Notes: a model not told the origin generated them from the letters alone. A DNA stretch of 64,000 nt from JAVJSU01 sp040219275 (GCA_040219275.1 JAVJSU010000014.1:1-64000), one strand, 5' to 3'; shown: positions 1-9,500, numbered from the stretch's first letter. Program-made: numbers and translations.

Positions 1-511
1 GCTGTGCTCCGCACCATTGCACTGAATCTACTCAAACAGAATAAAACCAAGAGCAGTTTGAGGCAAAAACGTTTCCGCGCTGCAATGGACAATTCATTCT
101 TGTTGCAACTGCTCACTCGAATTTGATGCGATTACCCTGCGGAAAATCAGCAGATTATATCCCAAGTTTTCCCAAGTTGACCACCACGATCCAAACAAAG
201 TCTTCATAAATCAGAAGCTAAGCGTCATGTCATAGTGACAGCATGACAGATGTCACTACTGCCCAAAATCGTCCGCGTATATACTGTAGTCATAGTGAAC
301 GAACAACATAAACATCTAGCGACACCCTTAACTCCTCGTCGGAGAATAGTTGTTCTTTTAAGAGATTTACCCACACTACTTAGATGGCATGGTTCGCACT
401 CCCCATGCCATCTTTCTATTTGTATTCCAGACCCACTAAAACCAGACTTGCACCAGCGCCTTTGACTGCATACTCTCACTCACTATTCATGGAATAGTTT
501 AGATAAATCCA
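1..511. other. Non-coding leader region with repeats and a hairpin
   Basis: I find no convincing gene here; the short open frames lack ribosome-binding sites and protein-like composition. The stretch holds two copies of CCCAAG spaced 10 bp apart (157-176), an exact direct repeat GTCATAGTGA at 229-238 and 289-298, a TATACT -10-like box at 280-285 and a strong hairpin at 382-413. Together these could mark a short transcript of about 130 nt, or the tail of an untranslated region from beyond the window edge. Confidence 0.4.
382..419 (+). terminator. Terminator-like hairpin
   Basis: A perfect 11-bp stem (AGATGGCATGG at 382-392 with its complement at 403-413) encloses a 10-nt loop and is followed by a short T-rich tail (TTCTATTT). 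No coding sequence precedes it in the window, so it may end a small RNA or a transcript that starts upstream. Confidence 0.5.
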
Positions 512-541
512 TTGACTTATTGTAATTATACGTAATATACT
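512..541 (+). promoter_or_regulatory. Putative sigma70-type promoter of the STAS-like gene
   Basis: TTGACT (512-517) is separated by 18 nt from TATACT (536-541), which is 39 nt upstream of the ATG at 581. Each box has one mismatch to the housekeeping consensus. Confidence 0.5.
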
Positions 542-580
542 ATTGTTTATCTTATTAGAATTGAGTTGTGAGATTATCGT

Positions 581-955
581 ATGATAGAAGTATCCTGGTA
601 TGACAAAGAAACAGAAATTGTGCTGTGGCGGTTTTCAGGAAAATGGACGGAACAAGAATACGAAAATGCCTCATTGGAGCATTGGGCGCTAACCATGCCA
701 GACCACGAGGCGGTAAATGTCATTGTTGATTTGCGTCAGGGATTCGGTCCACGCAACCTGATAAAACTGGTTATTTCAGGTTTCCGTAGTCCGCGGCAAA
801 ATGTCAATCAGGTCGTGGTTGTTGGCTCTGCCGCTACATGGAAAAGCTTATATAACATGGTGACCCATATGATTGGCAAACAGCGCATACAGCTACACTT
901 TGCGGAGAATTCAAACGAAGCAGAGCGCATTCTTCATGAAGCGGTGAGCGTTTAA
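581..955 (+). CDS. STAS/SpoIIAA-like small cytosolic protein
   Basis: A 124-residue soluble protein without signal peptide or membrane segment. Its alternating strand/helix pattern (an early strand ending FSGKW, a central VIVDLRQGFG strand, then hydrophobic VVVVGSA and amphipathic helices) resembles the STAS/SpoIIAA-like fold found in stand-alone regulators. I see no conserved phospho-Ser context that would make it a typical anti-anti-sigma factor. It stands alone behind its own promoter, with the tRNA-Gly gene 193 nt downstream. The family call rests on pattern only; an uncharacterised conserved protein is the fallback. Confidence 0.65.
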   Translation: MIEVSWYDKETEIVLWRFSGKWTEQEYENASLEHWALTMPDHEAVNVIVDLRQGFGPRNLIKLVISGFRSPRQNVNQVVVVGSAATWKSLYNMVTHMIGKQRIQLHFAENSNEAERILHEAVSV

Positions 956-1107
956 ATAGGCTTCAGCCTTCACTTTAAATTCACCTTGTCTGATTTCATA
1001 CTGCTTAACAATAGTCACCTGTATTGAAACATTTATAGGCAACAATGCTCCAACTTTAGGGAGCAAGTATCGCGCTTTAATTTCACACTTTTTCTTGAAA
1101 TTCGCCC

Positions 1108-1137
1108 TTGCCAAAGCACTGGAAAACGGTTTATACT
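1108..1137 (+). promoter_or_regulatory. Putative promoter of tRNA-Gly
   Basis: TTGCCA (1108-1113), an 18-nt spacer and TATACT (1132-1137) lie just 11 nt before the mature tRNA 5' end, as expected for a tRNA promoter. Confidence 0.55.
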
Positions 1138-1148
1138 GTCTTAACTGT

Positions 1149-1220
<72 letters not shown>

Positions 1221-1225
1221 CACAC

Positions 1226-1254
1226 AAAAGCCTCCCACACGGGGGCTTTTTTAT
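1226..1254 (+). terminator. Rho-independent terminator of tRNA-Gly
   Basis: AAAAGCCTCC (1226-1235) pairs with GGGGGCTTTT (1241-1250), with one G-U pair, across a 5-nt loop and runs into a T tract. It sits 5 nt after the tRNA. Confidence 0.85.
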
Positions 1255-1478
1255 TTTCAGTAGCACTCCCCCTCGTGTAAAATTTTAACGTATCCCTACA
1301 ATCTGCGAACATAGTGCCTAAAACCATGACTAACGATTCGGATATCGTAAGTTATTTTGATTTGTTAAAAAGCTGTACACAATTCATTATCTTTGCTTCC
1401 CGACAACAAATTAGGTGATTATCATGATATTGTACTTGTAAGATTTTTATTAACTTTAGCCATAAGGATAGAAATCAT

Positions 1479-1979
1479 ATGTTTAAGCGATCTATTCTCT
1501 TATTTGTCATGCTCCTAATAACCAGTCTCGTTGTCTTTGCAAGCGATGATGAAGGCAATCCCAATGATCCCGCAGACAATGATCGTGCGAATGCCTGTTA
1601 TGAAGATGGTTCAATGGCAGGTAAATGTGACACACAGTGGGAATGGGAATGCGGCTGGTATCTCATTCGATTTGAATCTGGTATGATCTCACCTGACACA
1701 TTCCCGGCAGGGTGTGGCTCTGTCCTTCCCTTAGACGTAGTCACTGCCCCAAGTATAGGATGCCAACTCTTTACCGGTACCTATGTCTTCTTCACAGGAA
1801 ATTTCCTACCTACTGGCACGACGACCTATACAGATGCTGCCTGTACGATACCTTCAGGAACAACTGGTCTACCAGTCGTATATGCACCGGGGGGTATGGC
1901 AGAGGTTACAACTATCTGTGCCGCTAATGGCTTTGGACCCGGTGGATTAATCGCAGGCGATGTTTATCACTGCGCTTAA
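1479..1979 (+). CDS. Secreted cysteine-rich protein, function unknown
   Basis: A 166-residue protein with a clear N-terminal signal peptide (MFKRS followed by a hydrophobic core, cleavage likely after VVFAS). The mature part is acidic and then Gly/Thr/Pro-rich, and carries eight cysteines (contexts NACYE, GKCDT, WECGW, GCGSV, GCQLF, ACTIP, ICAAN, HCA at the very end). An even number suggests four disulfides outside the membrane. I recognise no enzyme motif and no lipobox. A purine-rich AAGGAT lies about 11 nt before the ATG. It is monocistronic and ends at a hairpin shared with the convergent gene. It could be a cell-surface or exported domain of unknown role. Confidence 0.7.
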   Translation: MFKRSILLFVMLLITSLVVFASDDEGNPNDPADNDRANACYEDGSMAGKCDTQWEWECGWYLIRFESGMISPDTFPAGCGSVLPLDVVTAPSIGCQLFTGTYVFFTGNFLPTGTTTYTDAACTIPSGTTGLPVVYAPGGMAEVTTICAANGFGPGGLIAGDVYHCA

Positions 1980-2012
1980 ACCCCAAAGCTACATAAACTA
2001 ACGAGCAATCCT

Positions 2013-2043
2013 GTTCTTCGTCGTCTAAATGGCGACGAAGAAC
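2013..2043. terminator. Hairpin between convergent genes
   Basis: A perfect 11-bp inverted repeat (GTTCTTCGTCG at 2013-2023 with its complement at 2033-2043, 9-nt loop) lies between the stops of the secreted Cys-rich gene and the pentapeptide-repeat gene. There is no T tract on either side, so intrinsic termination would be weak; it may instead protect the 3' ends. Confidence 0.45.
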
Positions 2044-2075
2044 GTTCTCGGCAAGCAGTCTCGTTAAACTGAAAT

Positions 2076-2930
2076 CTAGCCCACCAACGCGCCGAATAGC
2101 GTCCAATCCGTATCTGCTGACCACGCATTGCCATCTGGCAAAATGGTTTTCTCGTCACAGATCACATCGTCCATGCGGGTACGGCGCAAATCAGCATCGG
2201 TCAAATCCGCCGCCCGTAAATCCGCGCCACTCAGATCGGCTTCAAACAACAACGTCCCGCGCATTTTACAGTTGTTCAGGCGTGCTTTTTGGAGGGATGT
2301 GTTGCTCAGTTCGACCCCGCTTATATCCGCACTACCCAGCCGTGCTTCGTCTAACTTTGCCAGCCGGAGTTGGGTATCACGCAAATCCATCTCAATCAAG
2401 TTGACCGCGTGCATCCATGCCCGCCGGAAGTCGCAATCCTTCAACTGTGTGTAACGCATCCGTGCATAAGATAAATTCGCCCGCCGGAAATCTGTGCCGG
2501 ACAGGTCAAACCCGCGCAGATCGGTATTTTCCAGATTGGCTTCGCGCAGATCAATATGACGCAAAAGGGCGCTCTCGCCGGTGTGCCAATCCCGCTTACG
2601 GGTCTGATCTACGGCGCTACGGGCGGTAGCGTTGACTGTGCTGGCGGCATCACGGAGCAACTGCTCTTTCGTTTCCAGTTCGCGGCGGGATGTATCGCGC
2701 CGTTCCGCCAGATAATTTAGCACGACGATGGTCAATAGAACGCTGATTCCTTCCGTATACAAATTGGTGATGTAGGCATCGCGGAGCAAAGGTGCGTCGC
2801 CGGAAAATAAGCCCACGCCGATCATCACACCCAGCAGGACCAGCCCGACACCGCTGATGATCCGATAAAATGTGCCGTACTGCTGATGAATTAGCCGGAT
2901 TTCCTGTGTGCGGGTGATGTCCTGATCCAT
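2076..2930 (-). CDS. Membrane-anchored pentapeptide-repeat protein
   Basis: 284 residues. Two hydrophobic helices (about 23-43 and 57-75) anchor the N-terminus. A charged helical linker follows, and then about 25 pentapeptide repeats of the A(D/N)Lxx type (about 120-250), for example ADLSGADLRA, which should form a right-handed quadrilateral beta-helix. The C-terminal CDEKTILPDG segment is common after such repeats. With both termini predicted inside, the helix would be cytosolic. Start chosen at the ATG at 2930 because GGAG lies 9 nt upstream; an in-frame GTG at 2963 has no ribosome-binding site. Pentapeptide proteins of this kind have no assigned activity, and nothing here points to a topoisomerase-mimic (Qnr) role. 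Confidence 0.85.
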   Translation of the reverse strand: MDQDITRTQEIRLIHQQYGTFYRIISGVGLVLLGVMIGVGLFSGDAPLLRDAYITNLYTEGISVLLTIVVLNYLAERRDTSRRELETKEQLLRDAASTVNATARSAVDQTRKRDWHTGESALLRHIDLREANLENTDLRGFDLSGTDFRRANLSYARMRYTQLKDCDFRRAWMHAVNLIEMDLRDTQLRLAKLDEARLGSADISGVELSNTSLQKARLNNCKMRGTLLFEADLSGADLRAADLTDADLRRTRMDDVICDEKTILPDGNAWSADTDWTLFGALVG

Positions 2931-3033
2931 GCGGTTACACTCCCTGATTGTCAATTCGCTCACGATAAACGGTGCTCTGTCAATTTTACACCCGTGACCG
3001 CATTTTTATGCCGGAGCGCGCGTTACAAATCGG

Positions 3034-3423
3034 CTAGACCTCCACTTTGTAATTCAAGGCGAGTTCGTCGCCCGTTTTGCCGCGAATGCCCCAATCGTGT
3101 CTCGGTGTTTCAAAAATAGTGATCTCTACGTCGTGCGGTGTTATGCCTAGCTGTGCTTCAAAGCGGGCGAAGATGAGATGAATGAGCGCCTTTTTGCTTT
3201 CGACAGTCTGCCCCTTAAACATGGAAATTTCGATGATGGTATATTTTTCAGACCGTCCCTCTGGAGTGTAAAAATCGTCTGCGTTCAATTTGAAAAAACG
3301 GTGTGCGCGTTTGTTTTCTGGATAATGGAGTGCTTCAATCACACACCCATGTAAAACATCAGATAATGCACTTTTTATGGGGTCTAAATGTGTTGCCAGC
3401 CCATAGATTTTGATTTGTGACAT
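3034..3423 (-). CDS. Tautomerase family protein
   Basis: 129 residues with the layout of the Tautomerase_2/4-oxalocrotonate-like superfamily: a first beta-alpha unit, a central strand TIIEISMFKG followed by a helix SKKALIHLIFARFE, then DVEITIFETPRHDWGIRGKTGDEL. The HDWGIRGK signature near the C-terminus is characteristic of this subgroup. The usual catalytic Pro1 of classical 4-OT enzymes is not exposed here (N-terminus MSQIKIYG), as expected for the longer subgroup. The GAGGG ribosome-binding site is 5 nt from the ATG. It is monocistronic; the substrate cannot be inferred. Confidence 0.8.
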   Translation of the reverse strand: MSQIKIYGLATHLDPIKSALSDVLHGCVIEALHYPENKRAHRFFKLNADDFYTPEGRSEKYTIIEISMFKGQTVESKKALIHLIFARFEAQLGITPHDVEITIFETPRHDWGIRGKTGDELALNYKVEV

Positions 3424-3563
3424 CGTTTCCCTCTTGAGATTGTTTTCTTCGATTGCCGATACATTCTAACGCAAATGTTCGTCCGTGCTACGGCTCACTC
3501 TTGAGCGTTTCTCACGGGCAAGTTACACTCAGCACTTAGAACAGACACTTAGGAGCAACCCAT

Positions 3564-4508
3564 TTGACCGAATTCGACCTCATTTGCATCGGGCGCAGTT
3601 CGCTGGATTTATTCGCGGAAAATATTGGCGCGACCTTCGCCGATGTCACAGGATTTAAGGCGTTCGTCGGGGGCAGTCCGACTAATGTTTGCGTGATGGC
3701 GGGACGCTTGGGCTTAAAGACGGCGATGATTACCGGACTCGGCGATGACTATACTCGTGATTTCATCCTCAAGTTTCTGTACGAGGAAGGAGTCAGCACG
3801 GATTACATTACACTCAAGCGCGGGATGCAGACGAACACGGTCATGGTGGCGCTCGAACCACCGACGGACATGCAATTTGTCGCCCTGCACGCCAACAATG
3901 CCGACCTTGCGTTGACCATCGACGACATGCACAAAGCACCGCTTGCCACATCACGGGCATTACTATTCAGTGGCATGTGCTTGATGCAAGAACCGAGCCG
4001 GAGCGCTACCCAAGCCGCCGCAGAGACCGCGCGCAACGGGGGTGCAATCGTGCTGATGGATCTCGATTATCGTGTGCCGATGTGGTCTGATGCGCGCATT
4101 TATGGCATCACAACCCGCCTGACGCTTAATCTCGTTGATATTGTCCTCGGCACAGAAGAAGAAGTCATGGCGGCGGCAAGCGCAACCGATTTAGACGTGG
4201 CAATCGAACGGTTGAAAAATATCGCGCATAGCGCGGTGATTGTCAAGAAAGGCGAACGGGGCGCGGAGGCACATCTCAAAAATGGCGAGGTCATTAGCGT
4301 CCCAGCGTTTAAGGTCGATGTCGTGAATTTTCTCGGCGCGGGGGATGCCTTCGCAGGGGCATTTGCATACGCTCATCTCAACGGGTGGGATTGGGGACGG
4401 GCGCTCACCTTTGCCAATGCCGCCGGCGCGTTGATTGTCTCCCGTCACGGCACAGCCAATGCAATGCCTACGCTTGCCGAAATCGACGCGTTGATTGGAC
4501 AACCCTAA
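3564..4508 (+). CDS. iolC: PfkB-family sugar kinase, 5-dehydro-2-deoxygluconokinase-like
   Basis: 314 residues of the ribokinase/PfkB fold. The N-terminal pattern DLICIGRSSLDLFAE followed by FVGGSPTNV (about residues 33-41) matches IolC, and the C-terminal NFLGAGDAFAG (about 254-264) supplies the anion hole and catalytic Asp of the PfkB family. In IolC-type enzymes the product is the 6-phosphate of 5-dehydro-2-deoxygluconate in myo-inositol breakdown. No other iol gene lies in the window, so the substrate is uncertain and another 2-keto-3-deoxy sugar is possible. The start is TTG, with AGGAG 8 nt upstream (3551-3555). It is convergent with the threonine synthase fusion gene. Confidence 0.75.
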   Translation: MTEFDLICIGRSSLDLFAENIGATFADVTGFKAFVGGSPTNVCVMAGRLGLKTAMITGLGDDYTRDFILKFLYEEGVSTDYITLKRGMQTNTVMVALEPPTDMQFVALHANNADLALTIDDMHKAPLATSRALLFSGMCLMQEPSRSATQAAAETARNGGAIVLMDLDYRVPMWSDARIYGITTRLTLNLVDIVLGTEEEVMAAASATDLDVAIERLKNIAHSAVIVKKGERGAEAHLKNGEVISVPAFKVDVVNFLGAGDAFAGAFAYAHLNGWDWGRALTFANAAGALIVSRHGTANAMPTLAEIDALIGQP

Positions 4509-4525
4509 TGTCTCACAAAAATGGA

Positions 4526-4570
4526 AAAACATAACGCCAAGACGCGGAGATCGCAAAGAAACGCAGGGAA
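4526..4570. repeat. Dispersed purine-rich intergenic repeat
   Basis: The stretch after the kinase stop contains ACGCCAAGACGCGGAGATCG followed by CAAAGAAACGCAGGG. It resembles the purine-rich units at 54011-54285 (GACGCAGGGAGCGCGGAGAA), pointing to a dispersed intergenic repeat family with a GACGC/CGCAGAG core. Confidence 0.4.
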
Positions 4571-4584
4571 TTTTTGTCGATTTA

Positions 4585-4621
4585 ATAAAAAACCCGCCAA
4601 ATGAAGTTCACTCGGCGGGTT
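4585..4621 (-). terminator. Rho-independent terminator of the threonine synthase fusion gene
   Basis: Read on the minus strand, an 8-bp stem (AACCCGCC/GGCGGGTT, 4591-4598 with 4614-4621) is followed by a run of T (TTTTTTATT). It lies 17 nt after the stop codon. Confidence 0.85.
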
Positions 4622-4637
4622 GGGTTGGGTTTCGCGG

Positions 4638-6314
4638 TTAGTTCAATTTGTCGATCAGTTCGTCCACGAAATTGTCTTCGATGAACGAGCCTTTCTGAAG
4701 CAACAGATCAACCTGCGTGCCGAGCATTTCGCGCTCGTGGGCGGTCAATTCTTTCGCCGTGACGACCACAATCGGGATGTCCTTCAGGCGCTCGTCGGAT
4801 TTCATCATCTCGATCACTTCAAAGCCATCGACACCCGGCATCATCAAATCGGTGATGACCATGCTCGGTCTAATCTTGCGGATCAGTTCGATGCCTGCCG
4901 CGCCATTATGGGCGAGATGCACCTCACAATCATCGCGGGCTTCAAGGATGCGGCTCATCAGGCGGGCGGCGGCTTCGTTATCCTCCACCACGACGATGCG
5001 CTTGTTCTTTTCATCTATGACGTTATCCAGCGCGTAGGTCAGGTCTTCTTCCGGCACTTCCTGTGTCTCTCGCGTGCCTGAAGACAGATCAACCAATTTC
5101 TGCCATTGATCGCCGAGAATCTTGGTTTCTACGGGCAATGTGTGACCGGAGCAATTGACTACAACCACATCATCCGGCTTGATGATGCCTTTCTGTGCCA
5201 ATTTGAACAAGCCTGCGAAGGTCACGCCGGTTGCCGGTTCGACGGAAATACCATCGTTGCGGGCGAGGATGCGAATGGCGTTAAAGGCTTCTTCGTCTGT
5301 GGCGGAAATAAAGTGACCACCGTTTTCCTGTGTGTAATCATAGAGCAATTCATAGGCGCGTCCGGGGTTACCGGTGGCGAGTGTGGCAATAATCGTCGAG
5401 GAGGTTTCTATTGGGGTGGCGAAACGCTGACCACGATCAAATGCCTCCACCATCGGCGCACAACCCGTAGATTGGATCATGCCGAACGCGGGCAATTTGT
5501 CGATCAAGCCCATTTCGTGCAATTCACGGAAGCCTTTGCCCACGCCGATGGGTCCCATGCCACCGCTCACACCCTGCAAAAACCAATCCGGTGAGCGCCA
5601 GCGTTTACCATCGTCAAGTTCCGTGCCGAGTTGCTCCGCGATTTCGTATGCCATCGTCTTCATGGCTTCAATCGCCGCGACGCTCTTAATGCCTTTATCG
5701 AGGAACACGCCCTTCGCCGCCGCGAATTGGGATGCAAGGGCTTTGGTCTGGTCATATGTTCCCGTCGTTTTGATAACTTCCGCGCCGTAGAGTGCCGCCT
5801 CGCGCATTTTGTCGTTGGGGGTCAACTTTGGGAAGAACGCCCACACTTTGATGCCCGCCCGCGCCCCATATGCGGCATAGGCGATGGCGACATTACCCGT
5901 GCTGGCAACGACCACTTCTTCCACGCCCATTTCTTTGAGCGCGGAAATCGCCACTGTCGCCTGACGGTCTTTAAAGCTACCCGTCGGTCCCTGACGTTCA
6001 TCTTTGATATACAGGTTGTTCAAACCGAGCGCCGCCCCGAGTGCATGTGATTTAATGAGCGGGGTTGCGCCTTCACCAAGGCTGATGACATGCTGTGTGT
6101 CATAAACGGGCAACACCTCATGATAGCGCCACAAACTCGGCTTACGATTGCGAATATCTTCCACCCATTTTTTGGGGTCAATATGCTGAATTTCATAACG
6201 TGCTTCTACGATGGTCTCGCCACAATTGGGGCACGCGCCACCAAAGGATTTGAGCGAAGTCATCGTGTGGCAGTAACTGCATTCAAGCGTAATTGGTTTA
6301 CGGTGATTTTCCAT
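4638..6314 (-). CDS. thrC: Threonine synthase fused to a C-terminal response-regulator receiver domain
   Basis: 558 residues, one uninterrupted frame. Residues 12-31 form a Cys4 zinc ribbon (C12, C15, C28, C31). About 60-410 is a fold-type II PLP enzyme: GEGATPL, the Schiff-base lysine K115 in SFKDRQA, ASTGN, and a Gly-rich phosphate loop QGVSGGMG. This layout fits threonine synthase, which converts O-phosphohomoserine to threonine. After an acidic linker (about 412-437), residues 438-555 are a complete REC domain: acidic pair E444-D445, phospho-acceptor D489 in VITDLMMPG, T519 and K541. All phosphorylation residues are intact. Threonine synthases normally end before such a domain. It lies downstream of the histidine-kinase operon on the same strand but behind a terminator. 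Inference: catalytic activity or assembly may respond to phosphorylation. Confidence 0.9.
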   Translation of the reverse strand: MENHRKPITLECSYCHTMTSLKSFGGACPNCGETIVEARYEIQHIDPKKWVEDIRNRKPSLWRYHEVLPVYDTQHVISLGEGATPLIKSHALGAALGLNNLYIKDERQGPTGSFKDRQATVAISALKEMGVEEVVVASTGNVAIAYAAYGARAGIKVWAFFPKLTPNDKMREAALYGAEVIKTTGTYDQTKALASQFAAAKGVFLDKGIKSVAAIEAMKTMAYEIAEQLGTELDDGKRWRSPDWFLQGVSGGMGPIGVGKGFRELHEMGLIDKLPAFGMIQSTGCAPMVEAFDRGQRFATPIETSSTIIATLATGNPGRAYELLYDYTQENGGHFISATDEEAFNAIRILARNDGISVEPATGVTFAGLFKLAQKGIIKPDDVVVVNCSGHTLPVETKILGDQWQKLVDLSSGTRETQEVPEEDLTYALDNVIDEKNKRIVVVEDNEAAARLMSRILEARDDCEVHLAHNGAAGIELIRKIRPSMVITDLMMPGVDGFEVIEMMKSDERLKDIPIVVVTAKELTAHEREMLGTQVDLLLQKGSFIEDNFVDELIDKLN

Positions 6315-6440
6315 ACAAGATCCGTTTTTAGATTGTGTAATTGATAGTGAAGAGGGGAGATGATAGCTTCCCTTCTTTTACTTTACTCCAGTCAAGCCGA
6401 TTTATCACGTAAGATTTGTTAGCTTGATAGTCTAATCGGC

Positions 6441-6488
6441 AAAAAAATAGAGGCGCAGGGCGTATTCGTCCGGTGCGCCTCTATTTTT
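6441..6488 (-). terminator. Strong terminator ending the sensor operon
   Basis: A 15-bp perfect stem (AAAAATAGAGGCGCA at 6443-6457 with its complement at 6474-6488) read on the minus strand ends in a T run. It starts 20 nt beyond the giant histidine-kinase stop and separates the operon from the threonine synthase fusion gene. Confidence 0.92.
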
Positions 6489-6507
6489 GATCTACGTTTA
6501 CTTGAAC

Positions 6508-9500
6508 TTAGAGCTGATTCGGGTTCAGGTGATTCTGTACACCCTTGATGAATTGCTCGTATTCTTCCTGCGTGATGTCGGTTTTGTGCAGGATATGGAC
6601 GTTTTCCAGCACTTTTTGCTCATCCGTGTTGAAGTCCAATTCACCCGTGACGATCATCACCGGAATATTGCTTGTTTCTGGATTACCGCGCAATTCCTGC
6701 AATACGGCGAACCCGTCCATTTCCGGCATCCGTAAATCAAGGATGATGAGGTTCGGACGGCGACGGGCGACCATCGAGATTCCCTCGCGCCCGTTATCGG
6801 CGCTGAATACGCGATAGGTGCCACTCGCGTTCAAAGCGGCGGTCAGCAACCGGATTGATTCCGGCTGGTCATCAATGATGAGGATGCGCTCCATATTGCT
6901 TTCTTTTTCCGCCTGTAGCACCGCTTCCACTAACTGTTCCGGCATAAACGGACGCTGAATGAAGGTATGTGCGCCCAGTTGATACGCTCGTTCGGACTCA
7001 TCGCTGAGTGTGACGACCACAATCGGAATATCGAAGGTGTCGTCACGGTCTTTCAAGCGTTTAAGGATGTGCCAGCCTTCGCTATTGGCGAAATTCACAT
7101 CCATCACCAGCACAGTCGGGCGTAAATTACTGACCATCGCCTCTGCGTAGGAGGGATGATCGGCAGTCACGACATCGAAGCCTTCACGTTGTAATGAACG
7201 GCGGAATTGATCGACCATCGTTTTGTTGTCTTCGATGAGTAGGACATCCCGCTTTTGTGCCATAATTGGCATCGGGGCGGTTTGGGTCGCCTTTTTCACC
7301 TGAACGGAGGGTATATCAACTTTCGTGATTTCTTCTTCATAAGTATCATCAGAATGCCCGTTTGATGCAGAATACGGTGAGGTATCATCGCCGTCCGCGC
7401 CCATTTCATCCGGGTCTGTCGGTATGGTGACGCTAAATGTCGAACCAACGTTGATCTCGGACATAACGATCATCTCGCCGCCTTGCATTTCCACCAGTGA
7501 TTTGGCGATGGGCAAACCCAACCCCGTACCACCCGCAGTACGCGTTAGCGAGGAGTCGATCTGACGGAAGGCTTCAAACAGCAACGGCAAGTCTTTTTCT
7601 GCGATACCGATGCCGGAATCCGTTACATCAATACGAATCATGGTTTTGTCTGTGTGCGGGTTTTGCCATGGATAGGCACGGATGAGAATTTGACCTTCGT
7701 TGGTGAATTTCGCCGCGTTAGACACGAGGTTAATCATCACCTGACGGATACGGAACTCATCGCCGTAGGCTTTCTGCATATTGGGTGATACTTCTACGTT
7801 CAGGTGAACTGGCTTATCTTTCACCAGACCCACACCGATGGACTTGACCGCTTCGATCATCAATTTAACATCGAAATGTTCCAGCTTGATGTCCAGCTTA
7901 CCGGAAGCAATCTTGGCTTGATCCAGAATATCATTGATGAGCATAAGCAGATGCTGACCACTGTTATAAATGGTCGTCAGGTCTTGCTCTTGCATTTCGG
8001 TCAACGCACCGTCAATCCCCTTGAGCATCACACGACTAAAGCCGATGATTGAGTTCAACGGGGTACGTAATTCATGGCTCATATTGGCGAGGAAGTCACT
8101 CTTTACGCGGTCAAGCTCACGCAGTTGTTCGTTGGTCTGGGTCAATTGTTCCAGCAATTGCGTACTCTGGATAACCGCAGAGACCGACCCTGCGAGGGCT
8201 TCTAGCAGGCGGGCTTCATCGTCGCCATACCCATAAGTGACATCAGATTCCAGTACAACCATACCGATATCTTCACCGGCACTACGGAGCGGTACTAAGA
8301 TCGCAGACAAAGCCTGTGGAGAAATCGTTAGATAGCGTGATTCTTGCTCAATGTTGTGGATAAACCGTGGTGAGCGTCGCTCGATGACCTCGCCCATAAT
8401 GCTATTCGTGTCATCCATGCGAATTTCAACAAATTCTGAAAGCGGTTGATCGCTACCAGCAAGCGCCGCCATACGCAGGGTGGAATGGGTGTTTCCAGTC
8501 CGGTCATCAATATACACGCGCTTCAGGTACATACTTGCGGAAAGCGCATCCGTTTCGTCATAAATACGGCGCACAACCGAGTCCAGCGTTTCTTCCAGCG
8601 TTTCCGCCGCCGCCGCACTGCGGGTCACGTTGAAGAGGAAGCCCATGCGCTCCGCCTGTTCCTGAGATGATTTGTACAGGTTGGCATTATCCAGCGCGAC
8701 TGCGATCTGCGCGGCGAGTGTGGTTAAGGCGCTGATGTCTTCATCGCTAAAGGCGTTTGGTTGATTAGACTGTACATCCAATGCCCCGACAACCCGATTT
8801 TTCAGGATGATCGGTAACGCCATTTCTGAGCGCGTCAGTGGCAAATACGGGTTTGGCTGATGCACCACGCTCGCATCGGCGGTATCCAGCGCGATTTCAG
8901 GATGCCCATTTTGGGTTACCTTACCGATAACACTGCTGGAGCCTTTTTTCAATTTATGTTTGATGCCCAACAGATGCTTGCCCGCTTCGCCGGTACTGGC
9001 ACGAAGCAACGCCCACTCGTCCCGATCATCCATCAAGAAAATTTGAACGTGATCGTATTCAAACGATGCCTGAATCAAGTCTACAAGACGCGGGAGCAAC
9101 TCTTCCAGATCAAGAATGTTACCGGCACTCTGGCTAACTTCCGCAGAGGTCTGTAATTGACGGGCACGGCGTTCTGTTTGTTCGAGCAGATAAGAGGCTT
9201 CCATAGATAGGGATGCCTGTTCCGCAAACGCCTGATAGAGACGGGCATCACGGTTTGAGTGTGTATAGGGTTCGTTGGAAGCGAGCCACAATGCACCAAT
9301 AGAGCGCGAAGCCACCCGTAGAGGAATAACCGTCAAGGAGCGCACATCAAGGCTCTCTATGCCAATTTGCTCCATCGGGTCAAGCGTTCTATCTTCAAGG
9401 ATGTCGTCAATCATGAGAACTTCCTGACTGGCGAGCAAACGCCATGCCGGGAATTGATCCTGAGTAAGCACCAGACCTTCCAGTGAAAGCCCACCATCAT

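Noticed and set aside
225..479. Two overlapping frames at 225-479 (minus) and 250-465 (plus)
   Set aside because: Composition is not protein-like, both include the hairpin at 382-413, and neither has a start signal.
4638..5010. Possibility that the REC part is a separate gene joined by an error
   Set aside because: The frame is continuous through the linker, no internal start with a ribosome-binding site was found before the REC domain, and the linker is of normal acidic composition. Kept as a fusion, with a junction check suggested.
4620..5594. Two long plus-strand frames (4620-5081, 5106-5594)
   Set aside because: Both are antisense to the threonine synthase-REC gene, with His/Phe-rich random composition and no start signals.
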